Shown piece after piece: positions 27,923 to 36,421 of a stretch of DNA of 64,000 bases (position 1 is its first letter; every line of letters starts with the position of its first letter). The stretch spans positions 186,001 through 250,000 of the forward strand of contig JAWKRB010000007.1 of the NCBI GenBank assembly GCA_041389885.1, in the 5' to 3' direction. Both the position numbers and the translations under genes were made by a program. The notes under the pieces are model-generated. The model was not told the DNA's origin and did not search any database. It saw nothing but the letters and a program-made list of their open reading frames with translations. Source of the DNA: JAWKRB01 sp041389885. Its GTDB lineage: Bacteria > Myxococcota_A > Polyangia > Polyangiales > Ga0077539.

Positions 27923-29512
27923 TCACCACTGCACCGGCGCCGGGTTGCCGCGGGAGATCATCGCGCCGTCTCCGAGCTGCCCGTTGGCGTTGAAGCCCCA
28001 GCACTGCACGACGCCGAGTCCGGTCTGCGCGCAGGTGTGCTCGCCGCGCACCCCGAGGCGGAGCGCCCCGGTGATCCCGGCGACGGGGGTCGCCTGCGCG
28101 CGGTCGGTGGTGGAGTCGTCTCCGATCTGCCGCTCGTCGTTCGCGCCCCAGCAGCGCACCGATCCGCCCTCGACGATCACGCAGCAGTGGTTCTTTCCGC
28201 AAGAGAGCGCCGTCGCGCGCGCGCCGCTCAGGCCCGCGACCGCCGCCGGGCTCGTGCGCGACGCGCCGGTGCCGTCGCCGAGCTGACGCACGTTGTTCTC
28301 GCCCCAGCACTGCACCGATCCGTTGGAGAGCAGCGCGCAGGCGTGGTCGTCTGCGGCCTCGATGTGCACCACGTTCTGCAGCGTGCCCACGCGCACCGGC
28401 CGGGTTCGGTCGGTCTCGGTCCCGTCGCCGAGCTGCCCGTGGTCGTTGCGCCCCCAGCACCTCGCCGTGCCGTTGGTGAGCGCGGCGCAGGCGAAATCAT
28501 GCCCCGCAGAGACGTGCGCGACGCCGCTCAACTCCATGACGTCGACGGGCGCCTGTCGATCCATCGTCGATCCGTCGCCGAGTTGCCCCTCGTTGTTCTG
28601 CCCCCAGCAGCGCACGCCGCCGCTGGTGAGCCGCGCGCACGAGAAGCCGTCGCCCGAGCTCACCTGCGCGACGCCCGAGCTCAACCCGGTCACGGTCACC
28701 GCGCGTGATCGGTTCGACGTGGTGCCGTCGCCGAGACGTCCCATGCCGTTGGATCCCCAGCACTGCGCCGCGCCGGCCGGAGTGACGACGCAGGTGTGAA
28801 GCTGCCCCAGCGAGATCGCGCCCGCGTTGACGCCGTCGGCCACGACCGGCCGGAGCCGCGTCGTCGTGGTGCCGTCCCCGATCTGCCCCGACGCGTTGGC
28901 GCCCCAGCAGCGCACGGCGCCGCCCGCGAGCGTGACGCAGGTGTGCGCGTCCCCCGCGGCGAGCCCCGTCACCTCGAAGCACACGCCGTCGTCGCAGCGC
29001 GTGGTGCACGCCCGCCCGCACGCGCCGCAGTGCGCGAGGCTCGATCGAACATCGACGCACACGCCGTCGCATCGCACCTGCGGCGATGAACACGGCACAT
29101 CGACGATCGCAGGCACGTCAGGCGCGGCCACCACGTCGGGCGCCGTCACCACGTCGGGCGCCGTCACCACATCGGGTTCCGTCACCACGTCGGGTTCCGT
29201 CACCACATCGGGTTCCGTCACCACGTCGGGTTCCGTCACCACATCGGGTTCCGTCACCACATCGGGCGCGGTCACCACGTCCGCCGCGTCGAGGTCGACC
29301 GCGGCGTCGACGACGTCCGAGCTCGTGGTCGCGTCGGGCTTCGTCACGACGTCGGGCAGACTCACCGACGTCTCGCCGAGGTCGGCGCTCACGGCCCCGT
29401 CGCCCTCTCCCATCGCATCTGGGAACTGCGAGAACGGATGGGGCAGCGCGCACGCGATGAACGTCGCGCCGACGGAGAGCAGACACCCCAGTCGAAGCCT
29501 GGCAGAGCGCAT
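27923..29512 (-). CDS. RCC1-repeat lipoprotein with (VVTEPD)n linker
   Basis: 529 residues. MRSARLRLGCLLSVGATFIAC is a lipoprotein signal. Residues about 45-140 are an Asp/Val linker containing nine near-identical VVTxPD units. A single Cys module (HCGACGRACTTRCDDGVC) follows, the same type that is repeated 29 times in the giant lipoprotein at 41.5-45.8 kb. From about 185 seven RCC1 repeats of 49-51 residues form a probable seven-bladed propeller, each with a C/H..C...G..V.CWG.N..GQLGDG core (for example HTCVTLAGGAVRCWGAN). Such propellers act as binding platforms; the partner is unknown. Start at 29512 opens the signal peptide. Divergent from the RbgA-type GTPase. Confidence 0.88.
   Translation of the reverse strand: MRSARLRLGCLLSVGATFIACALPHPFSQFPDAMGEGDGAVSADLGETSVSLPDVVTKPDATTSSDVVDAAVDLDAADVVTAPDVVTEPDVVTEPDVVTEPDVVTEPDVVTEPDVVTAPDVVTAPDVVAAPDVPAIVDVPCSSPQVRCDGVCVDVRSSLAHCGACGRACTTRCDDGVCFEVTGLAAGDAHTCVTLAGGAVRCWGANASGQIGDGTTTTRLRPVVADGVNAGAISLGQLHTCVVTPAGAAQCWGSNGMGRLGDGTTSNRSRAVTVTGLSSGVAQVSSGDGFSCARLTSGGVRCWGQNNEGQLGDGSTMDRQAPVDVMELSGVAHVSAGHDFACAALTNGTARCWGRNDHGQLGDGTETDRTRPVRVGTLQNVVHIEAADDHACALLSNGSVQCWGENNVRQLGDGTGASRTSPAAVAGLSGARATALSCGKNHCCVIVEGGSVRCWGANDERQIGDDSTTDRAQATPVAGITGALRLGVRGEHTCAQTGLGVVQCWGFNANGQLGDGAMISRGNPAPVQW
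29118..29279. repeat. 18-bp tandem repeat coding for VVTxPD
   Basis: Nine near-identical 18-base units (gtcaccac[ag]tcgggttcc type) sit inside the RCC1 lipoprotein gene. Being a multiple of three, copy-number change would only lengthen or shorten the surface linker without breaking the frame. Confidence 0.85.
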
Positions 29513-29666
29513 CGCTCGAGATCATAGAGCGCAACGCCCGAAATCTTCACGACATCCTTGGGGGTCACGCGCGCCCCTCACGCCAGGGCGAGGCGGCGTC
29601 GTGACGCGAGCCCCCGACGTAGAGGCGACGACCTCGGCCGCCGCGCGTGCTAAGGCCGACGGCGCG

Positions 29667-30503
29667 ATGCCGATCCAGTGGTACCCGGGACACATGACGA
29701 AGGCGCGGCGGGTGATCGCCGAGGTGATGCCCTCGCAGGACGTGGTCATCGAGGTGCTCGACGCGCGCATGCCCGCGGCGAGCGCGAACCCCGTGGTGGC
29801 CGAGCTCCGGGGCGACAAGCCTTGCGTCAAGGTGCTCAGCAAGAGCGACCTCGCCGACCCGACGGTGACAGAGGCGTGGCTGGCGCATTTCGAGGCCGAC
29901 CCCTCGGTGCTGGCGATCGCGACCTCGCTCTCCCGACCTGGGGACGCGCGCTCGCGCATCCCCGCGCTGTGCGAGCGGCTCTGGCGCCGAGACCGCGGCG
30001 ACTCGCGCGCCCTGCGGGCGGTGATCGTGGGCATTCCCAACGTGGGCAAGTCGTCGCTGATCAACACGCTGATGGGACGCAGCGTCGCCGCGGTGAGCGA
30101 CAAGCCCGCGGTCACCAAGGCGCTCCAGCTCGTCACGCTCCCCAACGGGATGCAGCTCTCTGACAACCCCGGGCTGCTCTGGCCCAAGATCCAAGACGAC
30201 GACGCCACGCTGCGCCTGGCGCTCGGCGGCGCGATCCCCGACACCGCCATCGAGTACCAGACCGTCGGGCTCTTCGCGGCCGCCTACCTCCTCGCGCGTT
30301 ACCCCGCGCTGGTGGTCGCCCGCTACAAGCTCAAAGAGACGCCCGCGAGCGCAGACGCGCTGCTCGAGCAGATCGGCCGACGCCGAGGCTGCCTGCGAAG
30401 CGGCGGCGTGGTCGACCTGTACAAGGCCGCCGACATCCTCGTGCATGAGTTTCGGGCGGGCACGCTCGGCCGCGTCAGCCTCGAAGCGCCGCCGACCTCG
30501 TGA
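29667..30503 (+). CDS. ylqF: RbgA/YlqF-type circularly permuted GTPase
   Basis: 278 residues. Starts with IQWYPGHMTKARR, the hallmark of RbgA, which acts in maturation of the large ribosomal subunit. The permuted G motifs are G4 SKSD at 58-61, G1 GIPNVGKSS at 121-129, and G3 as DNPG at 165-168 (usually DTPG, so one residue differs). The C-terminal third carries the ANTAR-like helical region (DTAIEYQTVGLFAAAYLLARY). The ATG at 29667 was chosen because the long upstream extension reads as the antisense of the RCC1 gene. It is convergent with hcp, with a shared hairpin between them. Confidence 0.92.
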   Translation: MPIQWYPGHMTKARRVIAEVMPSQDVVIEVLDARMPAASANPVVAELRGDKPCVKVLSKSDLADPTVTEAWLAHFEADPSVLAIATSLSRPGDARSRIPALCERLWRRDRGDSRALRAVIVGIPNVGKSSLINTLMGRSVAAVSDKPAVTKALQLVTLPNGMQLSDNPGLLWPKIQDDDATLRLALGGAIPDTAIEYQTVGLFAAAYLLARYPALVVARYKLKETPASADALLEQIGRRRGCLRSGGVVDLYKAADILVHEFRAGTLGRVSLEAPPTS

Positions 30504-30533
30504 CGCGCCGCCGCGTCGGCGATTGAAATGACG

Positions 30534-30578
30534 CGAGGGGAGCGCCGTGCCTGCGTGGCAACGGTTGCGCTCCCCTCG
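30534..30578. terminator. Bidirectional hairpin between convergent ylqF and hcp
   Basis: An 11-base perfect inverted repeat, CGAGGGGAGCG and CGCTCCCCTCG, is separated by 23 bases in the 107-base gap between two convergent genes. Neither side has a long T-run, so strength is uncertain, but position and stem suit a terminator serving both genes. Confidence 0.55.
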
Positions 30579-30610
30579 ACGCCGTGGACGCTACCTCGGG
30601 AGAGGTCGGA

Positions 30611-31102
30611 TCAGCGCTGCTGGTCCCAGGTGTCCTCGTGGGTCACGCCGCCGTCCTCGAAGGTCCAGTTGATCGTGTGGAACACGAAGGTGACCTCCTC
30701 GAGGGGGGGCTCGGTCGAGGTCGCGGGGACGATGGTGTCGGGCACGTACAGCTTCTGCGACGCGATGCGCCCCCGAGAGATCTCCACGGTGTAGAACTGC
30801 TCGGTGGTCCCGTCGCCGGTGGGGTTCGGGCGGAAGAACTTGAAGGTCGCCGAGATCTCCTCGTTGTTGCAGAGCGCCTTCGAGATCATCGGCGAGGACT
30901 TGTCGATGCGCTTGCGGATGAGCAGCGGCTCGTACTGACGGCGGCCCGTCGCCATGCCCGAGCCCGCCTCGCGGGCGGTCTTCACCGACTGCTCGAAGTA
31001 CAGACACTCGATCGAGCCCTCGCGACCGAGCGAGGTCTGCGTGCTCTGGCCCTTGATCTCGGAGCCGTTCGCCTTGAGGTAGAGATGTACGGTTTCGGCC
31101 AT
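30611..31102 (-). CDS. hcp: Hcp family type VI secretion tube protein (orphan)
   Basis: 163 residues, the usual Hcp length. MAETVHLYLKANGSEIKGQS, TSLGREGSIECLYFEQ, ATGRRQYEPLLIRKRIDKSSP and the closing HTINWTFEDGGVTHEDTW match Hcp proteins that stack as hexamer rings in the T6SS tube and are also released. No other T6SS gene (TssB/C, VgrG, ClpV) is in the window, so this is a stand-alone copy. A sigma-54 type promoter lies 121 bases upstream on the same strand. A ribosome site (GAGAAG) precedes the ATG at 31102. It may supply a tube protein to a T6SS encoded elsewhere, or have another partner. Confidence 0.93.
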   Translation of the reverse strand: MAETVHLYLKANGSEIKGQSTQTSLGREGSIECLYFEQSVKTAREAGSGMATGRRQYEPLLIRKRIDKSSPMISKALCNNEEISATFKFFRPNPTGDGTTEQFYTVEISRGRIASQKLYVPDTIVPATSTEPPLEEVTFVFHTINWTFEDGGVTHEDTWDQQR

Positions 31103-31222
31103 GGTCTTCTCGCTTGTAGGGGTTGGACGCGGCGCGACGGGTCGAGTGAGAGCCCGCCGCAGAACAGTAGCTTGAGAGGAGGTTGAACGTGCCCCTCAGC
31201 GCCGTCTGTCGTCGGGTCACAC

Positions 31223-31238
31223 AGCACTACCCGTGCCA
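31223..31238 (-). promoter_or_regulatory. Sigma-54 type promoter upstream of hcp
   Basis: Read on the minus strand the bases are TGGCACGGGTAGTGCT. The -24 element TGGCAC is perfect, the 5-base spacing is correct, and the -12 element GTGC differs from TTGC by one base. It points at hcp with a 121-base leader and lies in a 376-base gap free of other genes, a plausible place for enhancer-binding sites further upstream. Confidence 0.6.
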
Positions 31239-31282
31239 GAGAGAGACGGGCGGAGATTGCCTCCGATCGCCCGGTGTTTCAA

Positions 31283-31310
31283 GGCGCCCCCGGCGAACTC
31301 GGGGGGCGCC
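31283..31310 (-). terminator. Hairpin downstream of the sigma-factor gene, upstream of the hcp promoter
   Basis: GGCGCCCCC and GGGGGCGCC pair as a 9-base stem around a 10-base loop. On the minus strand it follows the sigma gene by about 170 bases and is followed by TTGAAAC. It could terminate sigma-gene transcription or be part of the hcp regulatory region. Apart from it and the promoter I see nothing else in 31103-31478. Confidence 0.35.
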
Positions 31311-31478
31311 CGTTGGACCCCGGCACCACACCGCCCGCGGCGCCCTGCCAGGGAAGCGCGCGTTCGACCGAGGGCCTCGAGGTTTGGACCGCGAACAAAC
31401 CCCATTGGACTCGAAGCCAATCCCGGCGTGATCGAGGTCGGGGCGCGAGTCGCAGCGAGTCATCGGGCGCGGCGACGG

Positions 31479-32201
31479 TCAGCCCTCGCCGTCGCGCAGC
31501 GCCGAGCACGCGCCCAACACCTCGCGCAGCCCGTCGCAGAGCGCGCGGCAGCGCGGGCACCCCAGCACGTGGCGCTCGACCTGGGAGCAGGTGCGCTCGT
31601 CGAGCTCGCCCTCGTGCTTCTGCGACATGAGCGTCACGATGTCGGGGCAGGCGCCGCTCGCGCTGCCGTCGACGGTCGGCTTGAGGGCGCTGCGCAGCGA
31701 GGCGCGCGCGCGGTGCAGCCGGCTCTTGAGCGCCTCGACGGAGATGCCCAGCACCTCGGCGGCCTCGTTCGCCGTCAGGCCCTCGACGTCGCGGAGGAGC
31801 ACCACCTCACGCTGGTCGCGCTGCAGGCCCCCCAGGGCGAGGTCGAGGGTGAGCTGGAGCTCTCGCTGCTCCGCGAGGTCGTCGGGGCCGGGCGCCTCGT
31901 CGGCGCGGAGCTCGGGCGCGTCCTCGCGGGGTGGCGCGTTCTTCATCCCGCGCTGCTGCCGACCGCAGGCGGTGCGCGCGAGGGTGAAGAGCCACGTGCT
32001 GAAGGCCGACCTCCCCTCGAACTGCCCGAGGTTCTGCGCGACGGCGAGGAGGGTGTCCTGCGTCGCGTCGTCGGCCTCGGCGGGGGTTCGGCACATGCGC
32101 CCGGTGAAGCGCTTGATGGAGGGCGTCGCGGCGGCGAGCACCGCGTCGAGCGCGGCGCGGTCCCCAGCGGCGGCGCGCTGGGTGAGCTCTGGGTCGATCA
32201 C
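31479..32201 (-). CDS. ECF-like sigma factor fused to a zinc anti-sigma-type domain
   Basis: 240 residues. Region 2 spans about 20-85 (DDATQDTLLAVAQNLGQFEGRSAF, then STWLFTLARTACGR) and region 4 about 115-170 (LQRDQREVVLLRDVEGLTANEAAEVLGIS, then VEALKSRLHRAR). A short linker leads to a ZAS/zf-HC2-like domain: C185, H196 in KHEGELD, then H211-x3-C215-x2-C218. That zinc module is normally on the separate anti-sigma protein, so this protein may carry its own redox- or metal-sensing inhibitor. No anti-sigma gene is adjacent. Thioredoxin lies just upstream on the same strand, which would suit a thiol-responsive switch; that link is inferred. Confidence 0.85.
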   Translation of the reverse strand: MIDPELTQRAAAGDRAALDAVLAAATPSIKRFTGRMCRTPAEADDATQDTLLAVAQNLGQFEGRSAFSTWLFTLARTACGRQQRGMKNAPPREDAPELRADEAPGPDDLAEQRELQLTLDLALGGLQRDQREVVLLRDVEGLTANEAAEVLGISVEALKSRLHRARASLRSALKPTVDGSASGACPDIVTLMSQKHEGELDERTCSQVERHVLGCPRCRALCDGLREVLGACSALRDGEG

Positions 32202-32242
32202 GGGGCGTAGGGTAATCCCTCGCCGCGCGCGCGTCAGCGGCG

Positions 32243-32602
32243 CTACGCCGCGGCGATCTTCTTTCGCACCTCGGCCATGTCCAGCGCGCGCACCTTCTCG
32301 ATCACCCGATCGAGCGCCGAGGCGGGGAGCATCCCCGGCTGCGCGAAGACCAGCACGCCGTCGCGAAAGGCCATCAGCGTCGGGATCGACCGGATCTCAA
32401 AGCTCGCCGCGAGCTCCTGCTCGGCGTCGGTGTCGACCTTGGCGAAGGTGATGTCGGCGTGGCGCGCCGCCGCGGACTCGAACACCGGCGCGAAGGCGCG
32501 GCAGGGGCCGCACCACGCGGCCCAGAAGTCCACGAGGACGATGCCGTCCTTGTCGACCATCCCCTCGAAGTTCTTTGCGGTCATCGTGACGGTGTTGGAC
32601 AT
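32243..32602 (-). CDS. trxA: Thioredoxin
   Basis: 119 residues, a single thioredoxin fold with the active site WCGPC at 30-34 and the cis-Pro in RSIPTLMAF. FWAAWCGPC and KVDTDAEQELAASFEIRSIP follow the canonical pattern. A C-terminal helix is slightly extended (ALDMAEVRKKIAAA). Cytoplasmic: no signal peptide. It acts as a dithiol reductant. Same strand and 41 bases upstream of the sigma/anti-sigma fusion, and 30 bases downstream of the penicillin-binding protein, so a shared transcript is possible. GGAGAGA precedes the ATG. Confidence 0.93.
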   Translation of the reverse strand: MSNTVTMTAKNFEGMVDKDGIVLVDFWAAWCGPCRAFAPVFESAAARHADITFAKVDTDAEQELAASFEIRSIPTLMAFRDGVLVFAQPGMLPASALDRVIEKVRALDMAEVRKKIAAA

Positions 32603-32632
32603 CTTCTCTCTCCTCGGATGCTTCGAGCCCGC

Positions 32633-35209
32633 TCAGGGCGCGGAGGGTTCGCGCGCTTCGACCTCAGCGTCTCGCGGCGGCGCGGGCGCCTCGGCGTCGG
32701 CGTCGGTCTCTGTCGCCTCGCCGGCGTCGGGCTCGGCCTCGGGGGCCACGGGGTTCTCGATGGTGAGCACCAGCGGCGCGGCCTCGGAGGGCGTCGCGTC
32801 GTCGCTCGCGGCGTCGACCGTCGGCCCCGCGTCGTAGGGCGCGGTCTCGCGCGGCTCGGTGCCGGCGAGGAAGAACTCCTCCATCGGCGTGGCGAATCCC
32901 GGGGGCAGCCCCCCGTCGCCCGGCGGGAGCAGCCCCGACGCGGGGTCAATGCTCACGGCCACGACGTCGTCGGGCCGGGCGAACTCCAGCGCGGGCGCGC
33001 GACGCGCGCGCACGTACTCGCGCATGAACGAGACCCACACGGGCAGCGCCGCGCGGGCGCCCTCTTCGCCGCCGCCCAGCGGCGCGCGGTCGTCGAAGCC
33101 GACCCACACGCCGGCCACGAGGTCGGGGGTGTAGCCCACGAACCACGCGTCCCGCGCGCCGTTCGTGGTGCCGGTCTTGCCCGCGATGGGGCGGCGAAGC
33201 GCGCGGGCGGCGCGGCCCGTGCCCCGCTCGACGACCGAGGTCATCGCGCTGGTCACCAGCCACGCCGCCGCGGGAGACACCACCTCGCGCGCGGGGGCCC
33301 TGCGGGGCAGCGCGACCTCGCGTCCGTTGGGGTCGACCACCCGGCGAATCAGCACCCAGTCCTGGTACCTCCCGCGGGCGGCCCAGGTGGCGTAGGCGTT
33401 GGTGATCTCCGCCGGGGTGACCGAGCCGGTGCCCAGCGCGAGGCTGAGGTCCGAGGGGAGCGGCGACGCGACGCCGAGCGCGCGCGCGTGGTTGGCCACG
33501 GCCTCGGGGCCGAGGGCCTCGATCACCCTCGCCGCGACGAGGTTCCTCGACTGCGCGAGGGCCTCGCGAAGGCGCATCGGCGGCTCGGGCTCGCCCCGGC
33601 GCGCGTGGGCCTCGGCCGGGCACCAGGGCCGCGCGCCGCCGCCGAAGCACCCCGGGTTCGGGTCGACCGCGCTCGCGAGGGTGAACCTCCGCGAGGCCAG
33701 CGCGTAGGAGTACACGAAGGGCTTGAAGGCGCTCCCCGGCTGCCGCGACGCGCGGGTGGCGCGGTTGAACATCCCGGGCAGCGCGTCGTAGCCGCCGACC
33801 ATCGCCAGCACCTCGCGGCTGCTCGGGTCGATCGCCACCATCGCCGCCTGGGGGCCGAGCTCGAGACGCATCGTCCCCGGCGAGTCGGGGGTGATCACCT
33901 GGTCGACGCTCACCCGCACCGTCGCGCCGACGGGGGCGAACTCCGCGGGCGAGAGCGACTGCGCGAAGCGCGCCGCGCTGGCCCAGGGCACGCGCCCCGA
34001 GGAGCGCCCCACGCTCACCCGCAGCGCCCCCGCGTCGCGCCGCGCGGCGTCGGGCGCGTCGGCGCCGGTGACCGTGCCCAGGTACGTGTGCCCGGGCACG
34101 AGGCGCCCGTCCCTCGGCGCGCGCTCGGCGCGCACGACGTTGCCCGATCCCCGGGGCCTGCGCTGCCCAGGCGCCACGAAGGGGCCGCGGTAGCCGTGGC
34201 GGGCGTCGAGGTCGCGCAGCCCGCGCTGCACGGCCGCGCGCGCGAAGCGCTGCAGGTCGGGGTCGAGGGTGGTGTGCACGGTGTATCCCCCGCGGCGCAC
34301 GGCGTCGGGGCCCGCGAGCTCGGCGAGGGTGCGCCTCACCACGTCGACCACCTCGGGCGCGGCGCCCTCGGCGTCCTGCGCGGGCGCGGCGAGCGTCGGC
34401 GGGTGCGCGCGGGCGAAGTCGGCCTCGGCCTGGGTGACGAAGCTCTTCTCCACCATCTGCCCGAGGATCCAGTGGCTGCGCCGCAGCGCCGTCGCGAAGT
34501 CGTTGCGCGGCGAGTAGCGCACGGGGGACTTCGGGATGCCCGCGAGGAGCGCGCACTCGGCGAGGGTGAGCTGACCCACGTCCTTGCCGAAATAGAACCG
34601 CGCGGCCTCCTGCACGCCGTTGCGCCCGTGGCCGAACGCGATGTGGTTCACGTAGAGGAAGAGGATCTCGTCCTTCTGGAGCTCCTGCTCGATGCGCCGC
34701 GCGAGGAGCACCTCCTGCACCTTGCGGCGCAGGGTGCGCTCGGGGGAGAGCACGACGTTCTTCACCACCTGCTGGGTGATGGTGCTCGCGCCCTGGGCGA
34801 TGGTGCCGCGGCGCAGGTTCACGGCGAGGGCGCGCACGAGGCCGGGGTAGTCGAGCCCGGTGTGGCGGTAGAAGTCGGCGTCCTCGGCCGCGAGCAGCGC
34901 GACGACGAGGTTGCGCGGGAGGTTGGTGAGCGGGACCACCGTGCGGCGCTCGATGAACAGCTCCGCGAGGACGCTGTCGTCGCGGGCGAGGATGCGGGTC
35001 GTCTGCGGCGGGTGCCAGGTGCGCAGGAGGTCGCGCGTGTTCGGGAGGTCGCGGCCGTAGTACCAGAAGATCCCGACGAGGGTGAGCAGCGCGGTGAGCC
35101 CCACGCCGAACACCCCGAGGCCCACGAGACCGCCGATGCGCTGCGCGCGTCGAACGGGCGCGGGGCGGCGACGCTGGCGCGCGCGCTGAGCCGAGGTCGT
35201 GCTCGCCAC
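32633..35209 (-). CDS. mrcA: Class A penicillin-binding protein (glycosyltransferase-transpeptidase)
   Basis: 858 residues. A short basic cytoplasmic tail and one membrane anchor (about 27-51) precede the GT51 glycosyltransferase. Its catalytic Glu is E109 in LLAAEDADFYRHTG, with QGASTITQQVVKN and ERTLRRKVQE following. The transpeptidase domain has the SxxK Ser at 493 with Lys 496 (GSAFKPF), SRN as the SxN motif, and KTGT at 678-681. It polymerises and cross-links peptidoglycan at the inner membrane. The tail after about 760 is Asp/Ala/Glu-rich and unlike E. coli PBP1A. The GTG start at 35209 abuts the stop of the upstream ATPase with no gap, implying coupling. The 1A assignment rests on domain order only. 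Confidence 0.93.
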   Translation of the reverse strand: MASTTSAQRARQRRRPAPVRRAQRIGGLVGLGVFGVGLTALLTLVGIFWYYGRDLPNTRDLLRTWHPPQTTRILARDDSVLAELFIERRTVVPLTNLPRNLVVALLAAEDADFYRHTGLDYPGLVRALAVNLRRGTIAQGASTITQQVVKNVVLSPERTLRRKVQEVLLARRIEQELQKDEILFLYVNHIAFGHGRNGVQEAARFYFGKDVGQLTLAECALLAGIPKSPVRYSPRNDFATALRRSHWILGQMVEKSFVTQAEADFARAHPPTLAAPAQDAEGAAPEVVDVVRRTLAELAGPDAVRRGGYTVHTTLDPDLQRFARAAVQRGLRDLDARHGYRGPFVAPGQRRPRGSGNVVRAERAPRDGRLVPGHTYLGTVTGADAPDAARRDAGALRVSVGRSSGRVPWASAARFAQSLSPAEFAPVGATVRVSVDQVITPDSPGTMRLELGPQAAMVAIDPSSREVLAMVGGYDALPGMFNRATRASRQPGSAFKPFVYSYALASRRFTLASAVDPNPGCFGGGARPWCPAEAHARRGEPEPPMRLREALAQSRNLVAARVIEALGPEAVANHARALGVASPLPSDLSLALGTGSVTPAEITNAYATWAARGRYQDWVLIRRVVDPNGREVALPRRAPAREVVSPAAAWLVTSAMTSVVERGTGRAARALRRPIAGKTGTTNGARDAWFVGYTPDLVAGVWVGFDDRAPLGGGEEGARAALPVWVSFMREYVRARRAPALEFARPDDVVAVSIDPASGLLPPGDGGLPPGFATPMEEFFLAGTEPRETAPYDAGPTVDAASDDATPSEAAPLVLTIENPVAPEAEPDAGEATETDADAEAPAPPRDAEVEAREPSAP

Positions 35210-36352
35210 TCAGGACCTCGCAGAGGACGAGAGGTCGAGGGAGGGCGCCGGGTGCACCACCACCCGCCCGGCGACGTCGTACTCGAGCAACAAGCCCTGC
35301 ACGAGAAAGCGCAGCCGCCGCTCGAGGGGGACCTCGGTGCCGCTGGTGCCGTCCGCGGCGCGCAGGGCGGCGGTGTCGCCCTCGCGGAGGAGGCAGCGCA
35401 TCACGTCGGCGCGGTCGCGGCAGGCGGCGTCGAGGTCGGAGGTCGTGGGGGTCTCGCGCTCGAACACCGCGGCGTAGCCCGACGCCGCGTGGAGGAGCTC
35501 GAGGAACACCCCCGGCACGCCGCCGCTGCGCTCCGCCGCGAGGTCGGAGAGCGACGCGAGGGCCGGGGAGAGGGACTCGACGCCGAGGCGGCGCGCGAGC
35601 ACGTCGCGGAGGTAGCCCCGCGCGGACTGCCACGGGGCGCCGGGCTCCTTCAGGGTCGGAAGCGCTCGCTGGGGGACGATGCCCACCTGCGAGAGCAGCG
35701 CGTAGGCCTCGGGGCCGGTCACGAGCTCGGGGGGCGCGGTGGCCGCCGCGGCGCACTCGTCGCCGAGGGCGATGAGCGCGTGGAGCACCTCGCGGGCGAC
35801 CTCGACGCCGCAGCGCTCGAGGCCGTCGACGAAGATCGCCGCGCGGCCCCGGCGGCCGATCTGCCGGAGCTCGCGGATCGTGCGACGCAGCAGCTCGCCG
35901 CCGTCGAGGACCTCACCCGGGCCCTGGTCGTCTTCGGTGTACTTCGGGTTGAGCACCCCCGCGGTCACGAGCGAGGCCTTGAGCTCGGCGCCGACCTTCA
36001 TGCGCATGATCGAGAGCGCCACCGTCGCGAGCTGGCCGGCGACCTGCGCGAGGGCGACGTCGGCGGTGAGCGTGCGGGGGTCCACCAGGCGGTCGAGGGG
36101 GACGAGGCAGGAGACGTGGTCCTTCTTCATGAGGCCGGCGGCCTGGGCGAGGGCGCTGCTCTTGCCCGTGCCGGGGGCGCCGACGACCAGCACCGGACGC
36201 CCCGCGGTGTGGAGCATCACCGCCACGCGCTCGCCGCCGCCGCGGTCGAGGCCCTCAGGCCTCGGCACGCGCAAGGGGTCGCCGAACCCGACGGCGCGAC
36301 CCGACGCCAGTGACTTCCAGGGGAGTGTCTCGCTCGATGACGCTTCGCTCAC
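35210..36352 (-). CDS. AAA/STAND-like P-loop ATPase coupled to the penicillin-binding protein
   Basis: 380 residues. Walker A GAPGTGKS is at 58-65 and Walker B AAIFVDGLERC at about 171-181. The C-terminal half is helical (VPGVFLELLHAASGYAAVF), ending in a short winged-helix-like stretch (LEYDVAGRVVVHP). No signal peptide. I recognise the ATPase core but not a named family. GTG at 36352 begins MSEASSSETLPW; the frame is open much further upstream but that part is the antisense of the next gene. It is followed immediately by the class A PBP and is divergent from a lipoprotein gene 69 bases away. A link with wall growth is suggested by context only. Confidence 0.75.
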   Translation of the reverse strand: MSEASSSETLPWKSLASGRAVGFGDPLRVPRPEGLDRGGGERVAVMLHTAGRPVLVVGAPGTGKSSALAQAAGLMKKDHVSCLVPLDRLVDPRTLTADVALAQVAGQLATVALSIMRMKVGAELKASLVTAGVLNPKYTEDDQGPGEVLDGGELLRRTIRELRQIGRRGRAAIFVDGLERCGVEVAREVLHALIALGDECAAAATAPPELVTGPEAYALLSQVGIVPQRALPTLKEPGAPWQSARGYLRDVLARRLGVESLSPALASLSDLAAERSGGVPGVFLELLHAASGYAAVFERETPTTSDLDAACRDRADVMRCLLREGDTAALRAADGTSGTEVPLERRLRFLVQGLLLEYDVAGRVVVHPAPSLDLSSSARS

Positions 36353-36421
36353 GGCCGCGGAGTATGCCGACGACCGGACCCCTTGTCGCGAGCGCGCGCG
36401 GATTCGTGCTAGTGCCGCGCC

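Noticed and set aside
31380..31450. Possible tRNA-like stretch around cattggactcgaagccaatc
   Set aside because: No acceptor stem, no T-loop consensus and no cloverleaf could be drawn.
30611..31478. A type VI secretion locus
   Set aside because: Only hcp is present; sheath, spike, baseplate and ClpV genes are absent from the window.
32459..36313. A 1284-codon open frame on the plus strand opposite thioredoxin, the PBP and the ATPase
   Set aside because: Composition is Arg/His/Gly/Val-biased with no recognisable fold, and the opposite strand has three well-supported genes.
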